Notes: a model not told the origin generated them from the sequence alone. Shown: positions 8,896 through 18,994, counted from the first letter of the stretch. The stretch is DNA of 64,000 bases from Candidatus Firestoneibacteriota bacterium (GCA_903891415.1 CAITEH010000058.1:1-64000), one strand, 5' to 3'. A program made the numbers and translations.

Positions 8896-11800
8896 TTATT
8901 CGGCCAGTATCGTGTTCCCTATTTCTTCCCACTTGGAATCGTCTATCACCGTGAGGCCTTTTCGCTTTGCTTTGGGGTCAGTTTCATCAATTGTATCCAG
9001 AAGTTCTCCCAGGTCTTTCAGCATGGTCTCCATTTTTGAAACATCTCCCTCGGCGTAATCCATTGATTTTATCGTCTTGGGTATGCATGCGGGAAGATTA
9101 TATCTGAAGGACTCTTCATAGACACGGGCACTGGCGCTGCCCAAAAGGCCGGAATTACCGCCCATGCCAAAATTCGCGAACCTGGAGACCGGGGCCCTCG
9201 TACTGTCGTCATCCAGAACATTTACCGTATTATAGGTATCGTTTTTTCCGGCGACCAATCCTGTTTTCCTGCCCAAAACAGCAGAACCGTAAATAAAACT
9301 ATGGTTACTTGTAGTCCCATCATAGTAGAAAAGATTATCGGTCTGGGAATAGAAAATAACCTTATTTAGATTCCGGACTACAAACTGCGGGTTGGTGGCC
9401 TGACTAAAGGTAATTTCTGAGGGTGGATGCAAGTCTTTGTTGGTATTCTCCTGAAAAGAAATATAGACCTGCCCCGCTGATATAACGGCTACAGGATTGG
9501 CCCTTTCGTCTCCCATAGTATAGGGGCAGGGAACCCAGACGCTTGAGTTATTCCAGTAACTGTAGTTGATACTCCCCAAATATACATCCTTTGTTGAAAC
9601 TATCGTTATTTTTTTCTTCGGCACGCCTGTAATGAATAACGGCACCTCCGCAAATATCAACCCGTACTTCGGCCAGTTATCCTCATCCAGCTGAGAAAGG
9701 TCCAGTCCCACATAATCCACCCACTGGTCGGTGCAGATAACCTTGTAGGGATTGTTAATGGCCCCACTCACGGATATTATTTCCTTCCTGTTCGATGTGT
9801 AGGTTATATTAACAGACTGAATTCCAATACTCTGCGGATCGCTGTTAATGAACTGAATTGAACCGTAGTCTATTTCTGCGTTTCCTCCGCCCTCAAGTAT
9901 ATAGCTTACTTCCCAGGCAAATGTCCCGCCCGGCCCGCCTATCGCAGGAATACCTGCCCCGGCAAAATCCGTAAAGGTAGTACCGTCCCCTTTTACCCAT
10001 GCTCCGCCGTGCCACCAGCCCTGCGGAACTCCAAGATAATTCACCACCGCGGTTTCACCTATATGCGAAACGGTTGCTGTATCTGTTTTAAAGAAGTTTA
10101 CATACGCTCCGGCAGCGGCTAAAGGCTGGTAATGCAGGCCTGCTGTTGCAGGGTAAGCAACCGGATCACCAACACAACCCATTTCTGGCCTGCCAAACCA
10201 GTACACGGCTCCAGCATGTGTCGTATGATCCCAGCCGGTCGGATTTACACCGGTTACCGTATTTCTTATCATAGGCCTTAGATTGACCTGCGCCCCGCCG
10301 CCGGCTTTTATCAAGCCTGAATGCGGTTCATATTGGGCAGTTCCCAAAGGGGCAGTGCGTTGCTCCCACTCAATCCAGCGCGAGTCATAGCCGGAAGCGC
10401 TTATCCCGTTCACTCCCCATTGCGGGCTCATATCAACCCCGTTGCCGTCTTTCGGCCCGGTAACAGGGATTGGGCTTGTTGTTATATCTTCCCGCCAGCC
10501 GGTACCAAAAGGCATCCCGTTATATTTTGAAAACCAGTGCCGGTTGCTATAGCCGTACTCATTCCCCGGATTAAGCGAGTAGTCATAAGTATTTATTACA
10601 GTGGCCGAGATCCCTCCCGGATTCATAAAAGAGGCCGTCTGATAGTACCTCCCCCACCCGTACTCCGCGTCAAGAGGGATCTCATTACTGAGAAAGTTCT
10701 TCATCACTACCGTGCCCCCGATTATATCCCAGTTCACAGGGCTTATCTGCGCATCCGGAAAATAATTCGTCGTATCGTTGGTACCGTAAAGCATATGGCA
10801 TTTATTCGCCTTGATAGGCGACCCGGCTCCTAAATTAAACCCCGGCCTGAAAATTATACTCGGATTGTTATACCAGTAACTTTCACCGCTGATTATCTGA
10901 TAATCATCATTATTGACATTCCAGCCCCCGACACTCAGATTTTTACAGGTGGCATAGGTGAAAGGATTATAATACGCAAAATCATAATCAACCATCGGGT
11001 TTAAAACCGTGGGAAAGGTCGCCAGTCCGCCGGGTTTGCCGTGCTGAAGAAAACTGACCACCTCTTCACCATGATTTACAAAAGGAAAAGGCGTTTTCCT
11101 TTTTGCACCCATATTATAAAAACCACCGATCTTGGCCCCGGGTATGGAGGTACTTTTGGTGTTCTTTATATAAAAATTCTCATCAATATACCTGTTGAAA
11201 ACATTATAGACCTCGTCTTTTGTCGGACAGTAGATATTATACGCCCCGTGGAATTTGTCCTGCAGAAGGTGCCTGGTCTTCCCGTCAAGCTGCTGGACAT
11301 CAAAGGTTACGTTGGGAGTGGACTGCGTGGGCACGGGCTGGTAATAGTCAAAATTCGGGTACCAGTAATTATTGTTAGTTATGATAGCATCATTGTACTG
11401 GAAAGCGCCCGGAACGACATTGCTGTCGGTATTGTGCGTAAAGTAATGCTGGTCTGTCGGGATCCCGGTCCAGTCAGGTGTACCCCATTTTACAACTCCT
11501 TCCCCGACCCTTACATCCCCGTCAAAGGGATACGGAACCCAGAAGGTCCCGTTACAGTGTATCGTGGGGCCTTTTAAAGTTTCACTCTTCATAAAATATG
11601 AATGATTAATTACATATCCGCTGGTTGAAGGCGAATCCCTGCTGACTGCCACAAAAAATGACCCGTTGGCGTAGACCGGCCCGATTATCCAATCCGAGTT
11701 TATTTTCATTCCCGAATCCCCGTTCCAGAAAAATAGATAATCCGTCGGTGAATCCATCCGGAGCCGCAGGATAAGGGACACCCTGAAACCGTCCGTCCTT

Positions 11801-12237
11801 TCTTCGGGAAGATATTCGTCCAGCCGTTTGTACTTTTCAATCGGTACGGTTATTCCTTCCGACGCTATAATTATTTCATGCACGCCCGGCCCGTTTATCG
11901 GGGAGATCCCGACTTTATACGAACCGCTGACCGTTCCGTCGCTGTTGGTTCCAAAATTTTTCCCTTTGGCCAGGCCCTTGCAGATGCTGACAATTCCGCT
12001 GTAGCCGTTGTTCTTATCCGGGTCCAATTCGGGATCAAACCAGTTCTTTACCACATAATATTTTGCTTCAGAAAGCCCCGCTTTTGCTATCCAGAAGGCC
12101 TTTTCACTTTCGGAACTTTTTGTTATATGCATGTAGTTGAGGAGGGTAAGCTGCAGGAGAACACCGGCAAGAAAGAGAAGCATTACCATAAGGACTAATG
12201 TCAATACTAAGACCGACCCCTTTTCTTTTCTTCTCAT
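8896..12237 (-). CDS. Giant PilX-like exported protein, copy A
   Basis: 1113 residues. The N-terminus (MRRKEKGSVLVLTL, then a long Leu/Val helix and SSESEKAFWIAKAGL) is that of PilX/minor-pilin-like proteins of type IV pilus and type II secretion systems, where the helix anchors the subunit and K-G-S may be the prepilin peptidase site. There is no Glu5, as in other PilX-like proteins. The remaining ~1050 residues are rich in Gly, Asn, Tyr and Trp and I do not recognise a domain; known PilX proteins are several times shorter. An in-frame ATG 42 nt upstream exists, but ATG 12237 is preferred: GGAGGGG stands before it and it matches the start of copy B. Nearly identical over its whole length to the next gene upstream. 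Confidence 0.75.
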   Translation of the reverse strand: MRRKEKGSVLVLTLVLMVMLLFLAGVLLQLTLLNYMHITKSSESEKAFWIAKAGLSEAKYYVVKNWFDPELDPDKNNGYSGIVSICKGLAKGKNFGTNSDGTVSGSYKVGISPINGPGVHEIIIASEGITVPIEKYKRLDEYLPEERTDGFRVSLILRLRMDSPTDYLFFWNGDSGMKINSDWIIGPVYANGSFFVAVSRDSPSTSGYVINHSYFMKSETLKGPTIHCNGTFWVPYPFDGDVRVGEGVVKWGTPDWTGIPTDQHYFTHNTDSNVVPGAFQYNDAIITNNNYWYPNFDYYQPVPTQSTPNVTFDVQQLDGKTRHLLQDKFHGAYNIYCPTKDEVYNVFNRYIDENFYIKNTKSTSIPGAKIGGFYNMGAKRKTPFPFVNHGEEVVSFLQHGKPGGLATFPTVLNPMVDYDFAYYNPFTYATCKNLSVGGWNVNNDDYQIISGESYWYNNPSIIFRPGFNLGAGSPIKANKCHMLYGTNDTTNYFPDAQISPVNWDIIGGTVVMKNFLSNEIPLDAEYGWGRYYQTASFMNPGGISATVINTYDYSLNPGNEYGYSNRHWFSKYNGMPFGTGWREDITTSPIPVTGPKDGNGVDMSPQWGVNGISASGYDSRWIEWEQRTAPLGTAQYEPHSGLIKAGGGAQVNLRPMIRNTVTGVNPTGWDHTTHAGAVYWFGRPEMGCVGDPVAYPATAGLHYQPLAAAGAYVNFFKTDTATVSHIGETAVVNYLGVPQGWWHGGAWVKGDGTTFTDFAGAGIPAIGGPGGTFAWEVSYILEGGGNAEIDYGSIQFINSDPQSIGIQSVNITYTSNRKEIISVSGAINNPYKVICTDQWVDYVGLDLSQLDEDNWPKYGLIFAEVPLFITGVPKKKITIVSTKDVYLGSINYSYWNNSSVWVPCPYTMGDERANPVAVISAGQVYISFQENTNKDLHPPSEITFSQATNPQFVVRNLNKVIFYSQTDNLFYYDGTTSNHSFIYGSAVLGRKTGLVAGKNDTYNTVNVLDDDSTRAPVSRFANFGMGGNSGLLGSASARVYEESFRYNLPACIPKTIKSMDYAEGDVSKMETMLKDLGELLDTIDETDPKAKRKGLTVIDDSKWEEIGNTILAE

Positions 12238-12299
12238 AAAACCCCTCCGAAAACTCTTCCATATTATGTTGCCGGGCATTAAGCCCTGACCCTGTATAT

Positions 12300-12328
12300 A
12301 GTTTAAAATATGATTAGCAGGTTGTCAA
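12300..12328 (-). promoter_or_regulatory. Possible promoter for PilX-like copy A
   Basis: TTGACA (12328-12323), 17-bp spacer, TAAACT (12305-12300) on the minus strand, in the 103-bp gap between the two tandem genes. The -35 is perfect, the -10 weak. Confidence 0.4.
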
Positions 12329-12340
12329 GAGAAAATATCC

Positions 12341-15300
12341 CTATTCTGCCAGTATCGTATTCCCTATTTCTTCCCACTTGGAGTCGTCTATCGCCGTCAG
12401 GCCTTTTCTCTTTATTTGCGGGTTAGTTTCATCCAAAGTTCCCAGAAGCACTTCCAATTCCTTCAGCATGGTCTCCATTTTTGAAACATCTCCCTCGGCA
12501 TAATCCATGGACTTTATGGTCTTGGGTATGCATGCGGGAAGATTATACCTGAAAGATTCTTCATAGGCACGGGCACTGTTGCTTCCTAAAAGGCCCGCGT
12601 CACCGCCCATGCCAAAATTCGCAAACCTGGAGAATGGGGCCCTGGTACTATCGCTGTCAAGAACATTTACGGTATTAAAAGTGTCATTTTTACCTGCGAT
12701 CAGCCCGGTTTTTCTCCCCAGGACCGCGGAACCATAAATATAACTATGATTATTTGGTGTTCCGTCACAGTAGAAAAGGTTGTCGGTCTGGGAATAAAAA
12801 ATAACCTTATTTAGATTTCTTACGACCAGCTTTGAATTAGTGCCCTGGCTCCTCATAATTTCCGAGGCCGGATATAGATCTTTGTTCGTATTTTCCTGGA
12901 AAGAAATATAGACCTGCCCCGCCGATATTACCGCCACCGGATTTGCCCGTTCATCACCCATAACATAGGGACAGGGGACCCAGGCGCTTGCATTATTCCA
13001 GTAACTGTAATTGATACTCCCCAGGTAGACATCCTTCGTTGAAACTATCGTAATTTTTTTCTTCGGTACACCCGTAATGAACAACGGCACTTCGGCAAAG
13101 ATCAAGCCGTACTTCGGCCAGTTATCCTCATCCAGCTGGGAAAGGTACAAACCCACATAATCCACCCACTGGTCGGTGCAGACAACCTTGTAGGGATTGT
13201 TAATGGCCCCGCTCACGGAGATTATTTCCTTCCTGTTGGACGTATAGGTAACGGTGACATCCTGAATTCCGATACTCTGCGGATCGCTGTTAATGAATTG
13301 GATCGAACCATAATCGATCTCATGATTTCCACCACCCTCAAGCGTGTAGCTGACTTCCCAGGCAAACGCTCCGCCCGGCCCGCCTATCGCAGGAATTCCA
13401 ACCCCAGGAAAATCAGAAAAAGTAGTACCGTCAGCTTTTACCCATGCTCCGCCGTGCCACCACCCCTGAGGGACTCCAAGATAATTTACAACCGCCTTTT
13501 CTCCCACATGAGAAACAGTAGCTGTATCTGTTTTAAAGAAGTTTACATACGCTCCGGCCGCGGCTAAAGGCTGGTAATGCACGTTTGCTGTTGCAGGATA
13601 GGCAGCCGGATCACTGATACAGCCCATTTCTGGCACGCCGTACCAGTAAACGGCTCCTCCATGCGTCGTGTGCCCCCATCCGGTGGGATTAACCCCGGTT
13701 ACCGTATTTCTTATCATAGGCCTTAGATTGATCTGCGCTCCGCCGCCGGCTTTTATTATTCCGCAATGCGGTTCGTATTCGGCAATACCTTTCGCGGGTG
13801 CCCGGACCTCCCAGTCACTCCAGCGTGAATCGAAACCGGAACTGCTTATTCCGTTTACCCCCCATTGCGGGCTCATGTCAGCACCGTACCCATCTTTAGG
13901 CCCGGTAACAGGTATCGGGCTTGTTGTTATATCTTCCCGCCAGCCGGTCCCGAAAGGCATCCCGTTATATTTTGACAGCCAATGCCGGTTCCTGAAACCA
14001 TACTCATTCCCCGGAGTTGGCGAGTAATCATAGGTGTCTATTACCGTCGCCGCGATCCCCCCGGGATTCATAAAGGAGGCCGTCTGGTAGAACCTGCCCC
14101 ACCCGTACTCAGCATCAAGCGGGATCTCATTACTGATAAAATTCTTCATCACTACCGTGCCCCCGATTATATCCCAGTTCACGGAGCTTATCTGCGCATC
14201 AGGAAAATAATTCGTTGTATCATTCGTTCCGTAGAGCATATGGCATTTATTCGCCTTGACAGGCGACCCGGCTCCCAAATTAAATCCCGGCCTGAAAATT
14301 ATACTTGGATTGCTCCACCAGAAACTTTCACCGCTGATTATCTGGTAATCATCATTATTGACATTCCACCCCCCGACACTCAGATTTTTACAGGTGGCAT
14401 AGGCGAAAGGATTATAATACGCAAAATCATAATCAACCATCGGATTTAGGACCGTGGGAAAGGTCGCCAGGCCTCCGATTTTTCCGTGCTGGAGGAAACT
14501 TACCACCTCTTCACCATGATTCACAAAAGGAAAAGGTGTTTTTCTTTTTGCCGCCATGTTATAAAAGCCCCCCACCTTACCTCCGGGAATGGAGGTACTT
14601 TTTGTGCTCTTTATATGAAAATTCTCGTCAATATACCTGTTGAAAACGCCATAGACTTCGTCTTTTGTCGGGCAGTATATATTATATGCCCCGTGGAATT
14701 TATCCTGGAGCAGATGCCTGGTCTTGCCGTCCAGTTGCTGGACATCAAAGGTTACATTAGGCGTGGACTGCGTGGGCACAGGTTGATAGTAGTCAAAATT
14801 TGGATAGTAATAGTTATTATTAGTAATGATCAAGTCATTGTATTGAAAAGCTGCAGGAACAGCATTGCTGTCGGTATTGTGCGTAAAGTAATGCTGGTCC
14901 GTCGGGATCCCGGTCCAGTCGGCCGCTCCCCATTTTACCACCCCTTCTCCGACCCTTACGTCCCCTTCAAAAGGATACGGCACCCAGAAAGTCCCGTTAC
15001 AGTGTATCGCCGGGCCTTTCAGGGTTTCACTCTTCAGAAAATACGAATGATTAATGACATACCCGGAGGTTGAAGGAGCATCTTTGCCGACAGCGACAAA
15101 AAAAGAGCCATTAGCGTAGACCGGCCCGATTATCCAGTTCGAGTCCATTTTCATCCCCGAATCCCCGTTCCAGAAAAAAAGATAGTCCGTCGGTGAATCC
15201 ATCCGGAGCCGCAGGATAAGGGACACCCTGAAGCCATCCGTCCTTTCTTCGGGAAGATATTCGTCCAGCCACTTGTACTTTTCTATCGGGACCGTAATGC

Positions 15301-15682
15301 CTTCCGACGCGATAATTATTTCATGCACGCCCGGCCCGTTTATCGGGGAGATCCCGACTTTATACGAACCGCTGGCTGTGCCGTCGCTGTTGGTCCCAAA
15401 ATTTTTGCCTTTGGCCAGTCCTTTGCAGATGCTGACAATTCCGTTATAGCCGTTATTTTTATCCGGATCCAATTCGGGATCAAACCAGTTCTTTACCACA
15501 TAATATTTTGCTTCAGAAAGCCCGGCTTTTGCGATCCAGAAGGCCTGTTCACTTTCGGAACTTATTGTGATATGCATGTAATTGAGGAGAGTAAGCTGCA
15601 GAAGAACACCGGCAAGAAAAAGAAGCATGACCATAAGGACCAAAGTTAATACCAGTATTGAACCTTTTTCTTTTTTTCTCAC
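12341..15682 (-). CDS. Giant PilX-like exported protein, copy B
   Basis: 1113 residues, exactly the length of copy A, and aligning with it from end to end with scattered substitutions and no visible net insertion or loss. Same pilin-type N-terminus (RKKEKGSILVLTL) and same C-terminus (SKWEEIGNTILAE). GTG start at 15682 with only a weak GC-rich Shine-Dalgarno. The pair is a 3.34-kb direct tandem duplication. Substitutions are spread through the large ectodomain, with local replacements such as AQYEPHSGLIK in A against AEYEPHCGIIK in B. Probably exported, membrane-anchored or assembled into a pilus-like structure; the ectodomain is of unknown function. Confidence 0.75.
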   Translation of the reverse strand: MRKKEKGSILVLTLVLMVMLLFLAGVLLQLTLLNYMHITISSESEQAFWIAKAGLSEAKYYVVKNWFDPELDPDKNNGYNGIVSICKGLAKGKNFGTNSDGTASGSYKVGISPINGPGVHEIIIASEGITVPIEKYKWLDEYLPEERTDGFRVSLILRLRMDSPTDYLFFWNGDSGMKMDSNWIIGPVYANGSFFVAVGKDAPSTSGYVINHSYFLKSETLKGPAIHCNGTFWVPYPFEGDVRVGEGVVKWGAADWTGIPTDQHYFTHNTDSNAVPAAFQYNDLIITNNNYYYPNFDYYQPVPTQSTPNVTFDVQQLDGKTRHLLQDKFHGAYNIYCPTKDEVYGVFNRYIDENFHIKSTKSTSIPGGKVGGFYNMAAKRKTPFPFVNHGEEVVSFLQHGKIGGLATFPTVLNPMVDYDFAYYNPFAYATCKNLSVGGWNVNNDDYQIISGESFWWSNPSIIFRPGFNLGAGSPVKANKCHMLYGTNDTTNYFPDAQISSVNWDIIGGTVVMKNFISNEIPLDAEYGWGRFYQTASFMNPGGIAATVIDTYDYSPTPGNEYGFRNRHWLSKYNGMPFGTGWREDITTSPIPVTGPKDGYGADMSPQWGVNGISSSGFDSRWSDWEVRAPAKGIAEYEPHCGIIKAGGGAQINLRPMIRNTVTGVNPTGWGHTTHGGAVYWYGVPEMGCISDPAAYPATANVHYQPLAAAGAYVNFFKTDTATVSHVGEKAVVNYLGVPQGWWHGGAWVKADGTTFSDFPGVGIPAIGGPGGAFAWEVSYTLEGGGNHEIDYGSIQFINSDPQSIGIQDVTVTYTSNRKEIISVSGAINNPYKVVCTDQWVDYVGLYLSQLDEDNWPKYGLIFAEVPLFITGVPKKKITIVSTKDVYLGSINYSYWNNASAWVPCPYVMGDERANPVAVISAGQVYISFQENTNKDLYPASEIMRSQGTNSKLVVRNLNKVIFYSQTDNLFYCDGTPNNHSYIYGSAVLGRKTGLIAGKNDTFNTVNVLDSDSTRAPFSRFANFGMGGDAGLLGSNSARAYEESFRYNLPACIPKTIKSMDYAEGDVSKMETMLKELEVLLGTLDETNPQIKRKGLTAIDDSKWEEIGNTILAE

Positions 15683-15758
15683 TGAACCCGCCCAAAAACT
15701 CTTTTACATTTGTGTTGTACTGCCGGCAGCAGCGCGCGCGCTTAAAAAAACCTTATCT

Positions 15759-17210
15759 TCACTCTATTTCCACCGGGCACATTTTGTAACTATCCTTAAA
15801 GGAAAATTTAACCAGGTATCTCCCTTTAAGCTTCTGTTCCGGAACAAGGCTTGTACCGTCCCAGCTTTCACTCATCCCGCCGTTGCTTGCGGTAGTTTTG
15901 CTTAAAATATTACCAAGTAATTTCACCCCGGTTTCATCGAAAAGGTCAACCTGTACATTCCCGGTCCCGAGGCAGCCGGCATAGAATTTCATCCGCTCGC
16001 CTGCCTTTATTTTATCTGGAATACAGACGGCCGCGGTAATGTCTTTCATCGGGTAAACAGGTATGGCAGGTATTTTAACTTCCCCGGCAACATACTTTCT
16101 TTTAAAAGATACGGGTTCTTTCAGGGTAACATTTTTCATATAATCCAGTTCTATCTCGGCAGAGGCCCCGTGCTGTTTTTCAAGCTCGCTTTTTTTAAGC
16201 GCGCGGAGTACAGCGTTAAAATCTACCAGCCCGTCCCACAGGCAGCCGGCCTCCGTATTGCCGTCCGCGCTTTTGAAAACCGGATTTTTTTCGTCCTTGT
16301 TCCACATCCAGAGGTTTGTGTTAATTATCCGCTCCAGATCTTTTTGCTCGAAGACCAGCCCCGAATGATAGGCCTCGGCGATATCATGGATCTCCGCGTA
16401 CTGGTACCCGGACCTGGACGGATGGACGCTGACCCAGTGCTTGGGAATGGAACCGATATCCCAGGGGTTATAAGGTTCCCAGTAATTCCAGACATACCGG
16501 TCTTCATCTTCAAAATATCTGAACCTGCTCTTAAAAATGGCAAATAATTTTTCGGCTTTGGCCCTGTAAAATTCCTCTTTTGTTATCCTGTAGATCCTCA
16601 AGGCAACAAGCGCAACGACATTTTGTTTGTTAAAAGGAAGATTTAATTTTTTTGAAGGAAAAGTTACCCATTCTCTTGTTTTCTGGTCTATGTACCGCTC
16701 CGAAGTTGAATAGCCCGCCCCGGTCAGATATTCATACCAGGTCCCGCGTTTATCCCATTTTTCAATATAATGTTTTTTCGCGAGTTCAATATACTCCCTG
16801 GCTTTATCCTCGTATTTCGCCCTGATGGAACGGTCTTTTAAAACTACCTCCGCAAATCTCAAGAACTCTCTTATCAAGACACCGTCTCCCACATGACAGT
16901 CCGAGTCCACTTTTGCGTCATATTCATACGGGCCGACCCAGCCCTTATAGCCGTCCGGAGAAACCTCCATTTTGGAAATAAGCCAGTCAAAATATTTTAC
17001 GCCCTCATCAAGCCATTTTGTATCCTTGTAGGCCTGGTAAGCCGTGACATAAGCGGTTATACCGTAAGCCGCGTGCCAGCAGAAGTCCTCACCCCGGGGA
17101 TTTATTTTAAGCTGCCCGTTATTTTGCATATCATTGCGATAGGCAGCCGGATCCGGAGCGGAAAAACACAGGCAGGGTATAAACAGGAAAGCAAGAAAAT
17201 ATTTAGGCAT
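15759..17210 (-). CDS. Secreted alpha/alpha-barrel carbohydrate enzyme-like protein
   Basis: 483 residues. Signal peptide at ~1-17 (CLCFSA/PD). Residues ~20-350 are helix-rich, with repeated aromatic motifs (CWHAAYGITAYVTAY, WYEYLTGAGYSTSERY, YVWNYWEPYNPWD) typical of alpha/alpha toroids found in glycoside hydrolases, epimerases and polysaccharide lyases. About 390-483 is a FlgD-like beta domain (KMKFYAG-type strand, VDLFDETG, SWDGTSL, GRYLVKFSF). GGAGG lies 8 nt before the ATG. First gene of a run of minus-strand genes to the terminator at 5352. I cannot name the family with certainty; a glycoside hydrolase or lyase is the best guess. Confidence 0.65.
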   Translation of the reverse strand: MPKYFLAFLFIPCLCFSAPDPAAYRNDMQNNGQLKINPRGEDFCWHAAYGITAYVTAYQAYKDTKWLDEGVKYFDWLISKMEVSPDGYKGWVGPYEYDAKVDSDCHVGDGVLIREFLRFAEVVLKDRSIRAKYEDKAREYIELAKKHYIEKWDKRGTWYEYLTGAGYSTSERYIDQKTREWVTFPSKKLNLPFNKQNVVALVALRIYRITKEEFYRAKAEKLFAIFKSRFRYFEDEDRYVWNYWEPYNPWDIGSIPKHWVSVHPSRSGYQYAEIHDIAEAYHSGLVFEQKDLERIINTNLWMWNKDEKNPVFKSADGNTEAGCLWDGLVDFNAVLRALKKSELEKQHGASAEIELDYMKNVTLKEPVSFKRKYVAGEVKIPAIPVYPMKDITAAVCIPDKIKAGERMKFYAGCLGTGNVQVDLFDETGVKLLGNILSKTTASNGGMSESWDGTSLVPEQKLKGRYLVKFSFKDSYKMCPVEIE

Positions 17211-17242
17211 AAGTCAGGCCTCCTTTTTTCCAATAGCATTGT

Positions 17243-17271
17243 CTTATAACCTATTTATTCAAGTTTTGCAA
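17243..17271 (-). promoter_or_regulatory. Promoter of the 17210-to-5404 gene run
   Basis: TTGCAA (17271-17266), 17-bp spacer, TATAAG (17248-17243) on the minus strand, ~33 bp before the ATG at 17210. Confidence 0.6.
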
Positions 17272-17630
17272 GTAATTTTCCAACTCAACTCCAACTCAGC
17301 CACATATCGGGGATTGTCCTTATCGGCAATCAGTGTTTTACTTTCCTAAATAGATTGCCGGAAATCCCTCGTCTATGTAAAAAGGTAGCTGCATCCCTTC
17401 AAGGTGTGAAAAATGCTTTAAAACACGCAACTTAAAAACTGAAAACATCATTTTATCATACTGAGCTGCTCTTTGCGAAGTATCCTTGCCTTTCATTAAA
17501 GAACAGAGATCCTTCGCATCATACCACTCAGGATGACAAGAAAGTGGGAAACTCCTGATACCATACTTTTCCAAAGCATTTCAGGGGGGTACTATCTGCC
17601 TTCCCATTCCCACTCCTGAGGCGGTAATTA
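17272..17630. other. Intergenic stretch with a dispersed repeat, no supported gene
   Basis: Divergent region between the minus-strand run and the GH39-like gene. The centre (17456-17539) is a dispersed palindromic repeat. A 78-codon minus-strand reading frame over it is mostly the translation of that repeat. The segment 17338-17400 reads QLPFYIDEGFPAIYLGK and could be the end of a decayed gene, but nothing supports it. Confidence 0.5.
17456..17539. repeat. CATCCTGAG/GAAGGATCTC dispersed palindromic repeat
   Basis: Outer arms TCATACTGAG and CTCAGGATGA, inner arms GCGAAGTATCCTTGC and GAGATCCTTCGC around TTAAAGAAC. A partner copy is at 29163-29250, and the same words form the core of the three MITE-like copies. 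Similar GTCATCCTGAG...GAAGGATCT elements are known between genes of many bacteria. Confidence 0.7.
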
Positions 17631-17659
17631 TTGCTTCTATTTTAAAAAAGTGTTAGAAT
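17631..17659 (+). promoter_or_regulatory. Promoter abutting the GH39-like start codon
   Basis: TTGCTT (17631-17636), 17-bp spacer, TAGAAT (17654-17659). Only 6 nt lie between the -10 and the ATG at 17666, and there is no Shine-Dalgarno, so the transcript would start at or next to the A of ATG (leaderless). Confidence 0.6.
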
Positions 17660-17665
17660 CTTTTT

Positions 17666-18994
17666 ATGAAACTGATAAATATTTACCCGGAAATTTCCGC
17701 GGGCAAAATAAAGCCCGTGCACGGCATAAATAACGGGCCTGTCTCTTACGGGGCTATGGTAGATGTTTCAAGCTATTACAAAGAGATCCGCTTCCCCTTT
17801 ATCCGCCTGCATGATACCAACTGGCCGTATCCGAGAGAAGTTGACATTTACACTATTTTTCCTGACTTTTCTAAAAACCCTGCAGATACAAAGAGCTATG
17901 ATTTCTCAAGAACGGACACCTATATCAGCTCCATCCTTACGGCAGGGTCAAAGATCGTATTCCGGCTCGGAGTAAGTATTGAACACACAAAGAAAAAGTA
18001 TTACGTGCACCCTCCCGAAGATCCCGATAAATGGGCAAAGATCTGCCTCGGAATAATAAAGCATTACAATGACGGCTGGGCAAAGGGCTTCAAATATAAT
18101 ATCAAATACTGGGAGATCTGGAACGAGCCGGACAATCCTGATAAGAACTGTATGTGGACCGGCACCGTGAAAGCTTACCTGGAGCTTTACAAGGCGGCCT
18201 CAAGAGCAATAAAAAAATACGACCCGGAATTAAAAGTAGGCGGCTTTTCCGCGACCATGGTTAACCCGGAATTTGATGCCCAATTTTTTAAGTTCTGCAG
18301 GAAAAATAAGCTCCCTCTTGATTTTTTTTCCTGGCACACCTACACCGCCGACCCGGAAAAGATCAAAGCCAACGCAAATTATGTAAAAGAAATGCTTGTC
18401 CGGCATGGCTACTTGAAAACAGAAAGCCACTTCAACGAGTGGAACTACTGGCCGCATGAAGCCGCCAGGCCGGCCTTTAGAGCCGGCAATGAATATAATA
18501 CCGAAAGAACTTTTGAGCGGGCAAAAAGCGAGGAAGGCGCCAGCTTTGACGCCGGGATACTTCTCCTGCTTCAGGACCTGCCGGTAGATGTTGCCAACTA
18601 CTATGACGGCCAGCCCACCTCCCTGTGGAGTTTGTTTAACAACTACGGCGTGCCGCAAAAAAATTACTATGCTTTTAAAGCCTTCAAGGAACTTTACAAC
18701 TACCGGGACAGGATCAAAACCGAAATTATTGAGGGCCGGGAGGGATTTTTTTGCTGCGCGGGAATAAAAAGAAAAACCGGTGAAATAGCCGTGTTAATGA
18801 GTAATTTTTCAGAAAAAGAAAGCAATTACAAACTTAATTTTACGGGTAAACCCGGGGAAATATCTTCCTGCAACAAATATGTTCTTGATAGAACAAAAAA
18901 TCTTGAATTTACCGGGAAAAGATATTTTAAGCGCTCAACCGGTCTGCTTATTTCCGTTAAAAAACATTCGGTAGTTTTACTGAAGATCAAATAG
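17666..18994 (+). CDS. GH39-like glycosidase (beta-xylosidase type), cytoplasmic
   Basis: 442 residues, no signal peptide. Clan GH-A signatures: RLHDTNWP near 47-54, YWEIWNEPDN at 148-157 with E154 as likely acid/base, SWHTYTADP near 222-230, and ESHFNEWNYW with E258 as likely nucleophile. This order and spacing fit GH39 (beta-xylosidase/alpha-L-iduronidase group). The C-terminal ~90 residues are a small beta domain. It should cut imported oligosaccharides. Single gene with its own promoter right at the start codon. Confident as a GH-A retaining glycosidase; the substrate (xyloside or uronide) is open. Confidence 0.8.
   Translation: MKLINIYPEISAGKIKPVHGINNGPVSYGAMVDVSSYYKEIRFPFIRLHDTNWPYPREVDIYTIFPDFSKNPADTKSYDFSRTDTYISSILTAGSKIVFRLGVSIEHTKKKYYVHPPEDPDKWAKICLGIIKHYNDGWAKGFKYNIKYWEIWNEPDNPDKNCMWTGTVKAYLELYKAASRAIKKYDPELKVGGFSATMVNPEFDAQFFKFCRKNKLPLDFFSWHTYTADPEKIKANANYVKEMLVRHGYLKTESHFNEWNYWPHEAARPAFRAGNEYNTERTFERAKSEEGASFDAGILLLLQDLPVDVANYYDGQPTSLWSLFNNYGVPQKNYYAFKAFKELYNYRDRIKTEIIEGREGFFCCAGIKRKTGEIAVLMSNFSEKESNYKLNFTGKPGEISSCNKYVLDRTKNLEFTGKRYFKRSTGLLISVKKHSVVLLKIK

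Noticed and set aside
14486-15073. 195-codon plus-strand frame opposite PilX-like copy B
   Set aside because: Antisense shadow; the minus-strand frame is full length and conserved with copy A.
15732-15741. Alternating GC run (GCGCGCGCGC) as a Z-DNA or regulatory site
   Set aside because: Too short to support, and no other signal surrounds it.
17338-17574. 78-codon minus-strand frame before the GH39-like gene
   Set aside because: Most of it is the translation of the dispersed repeat at 17456-17539; no Shine-Dalgarno.
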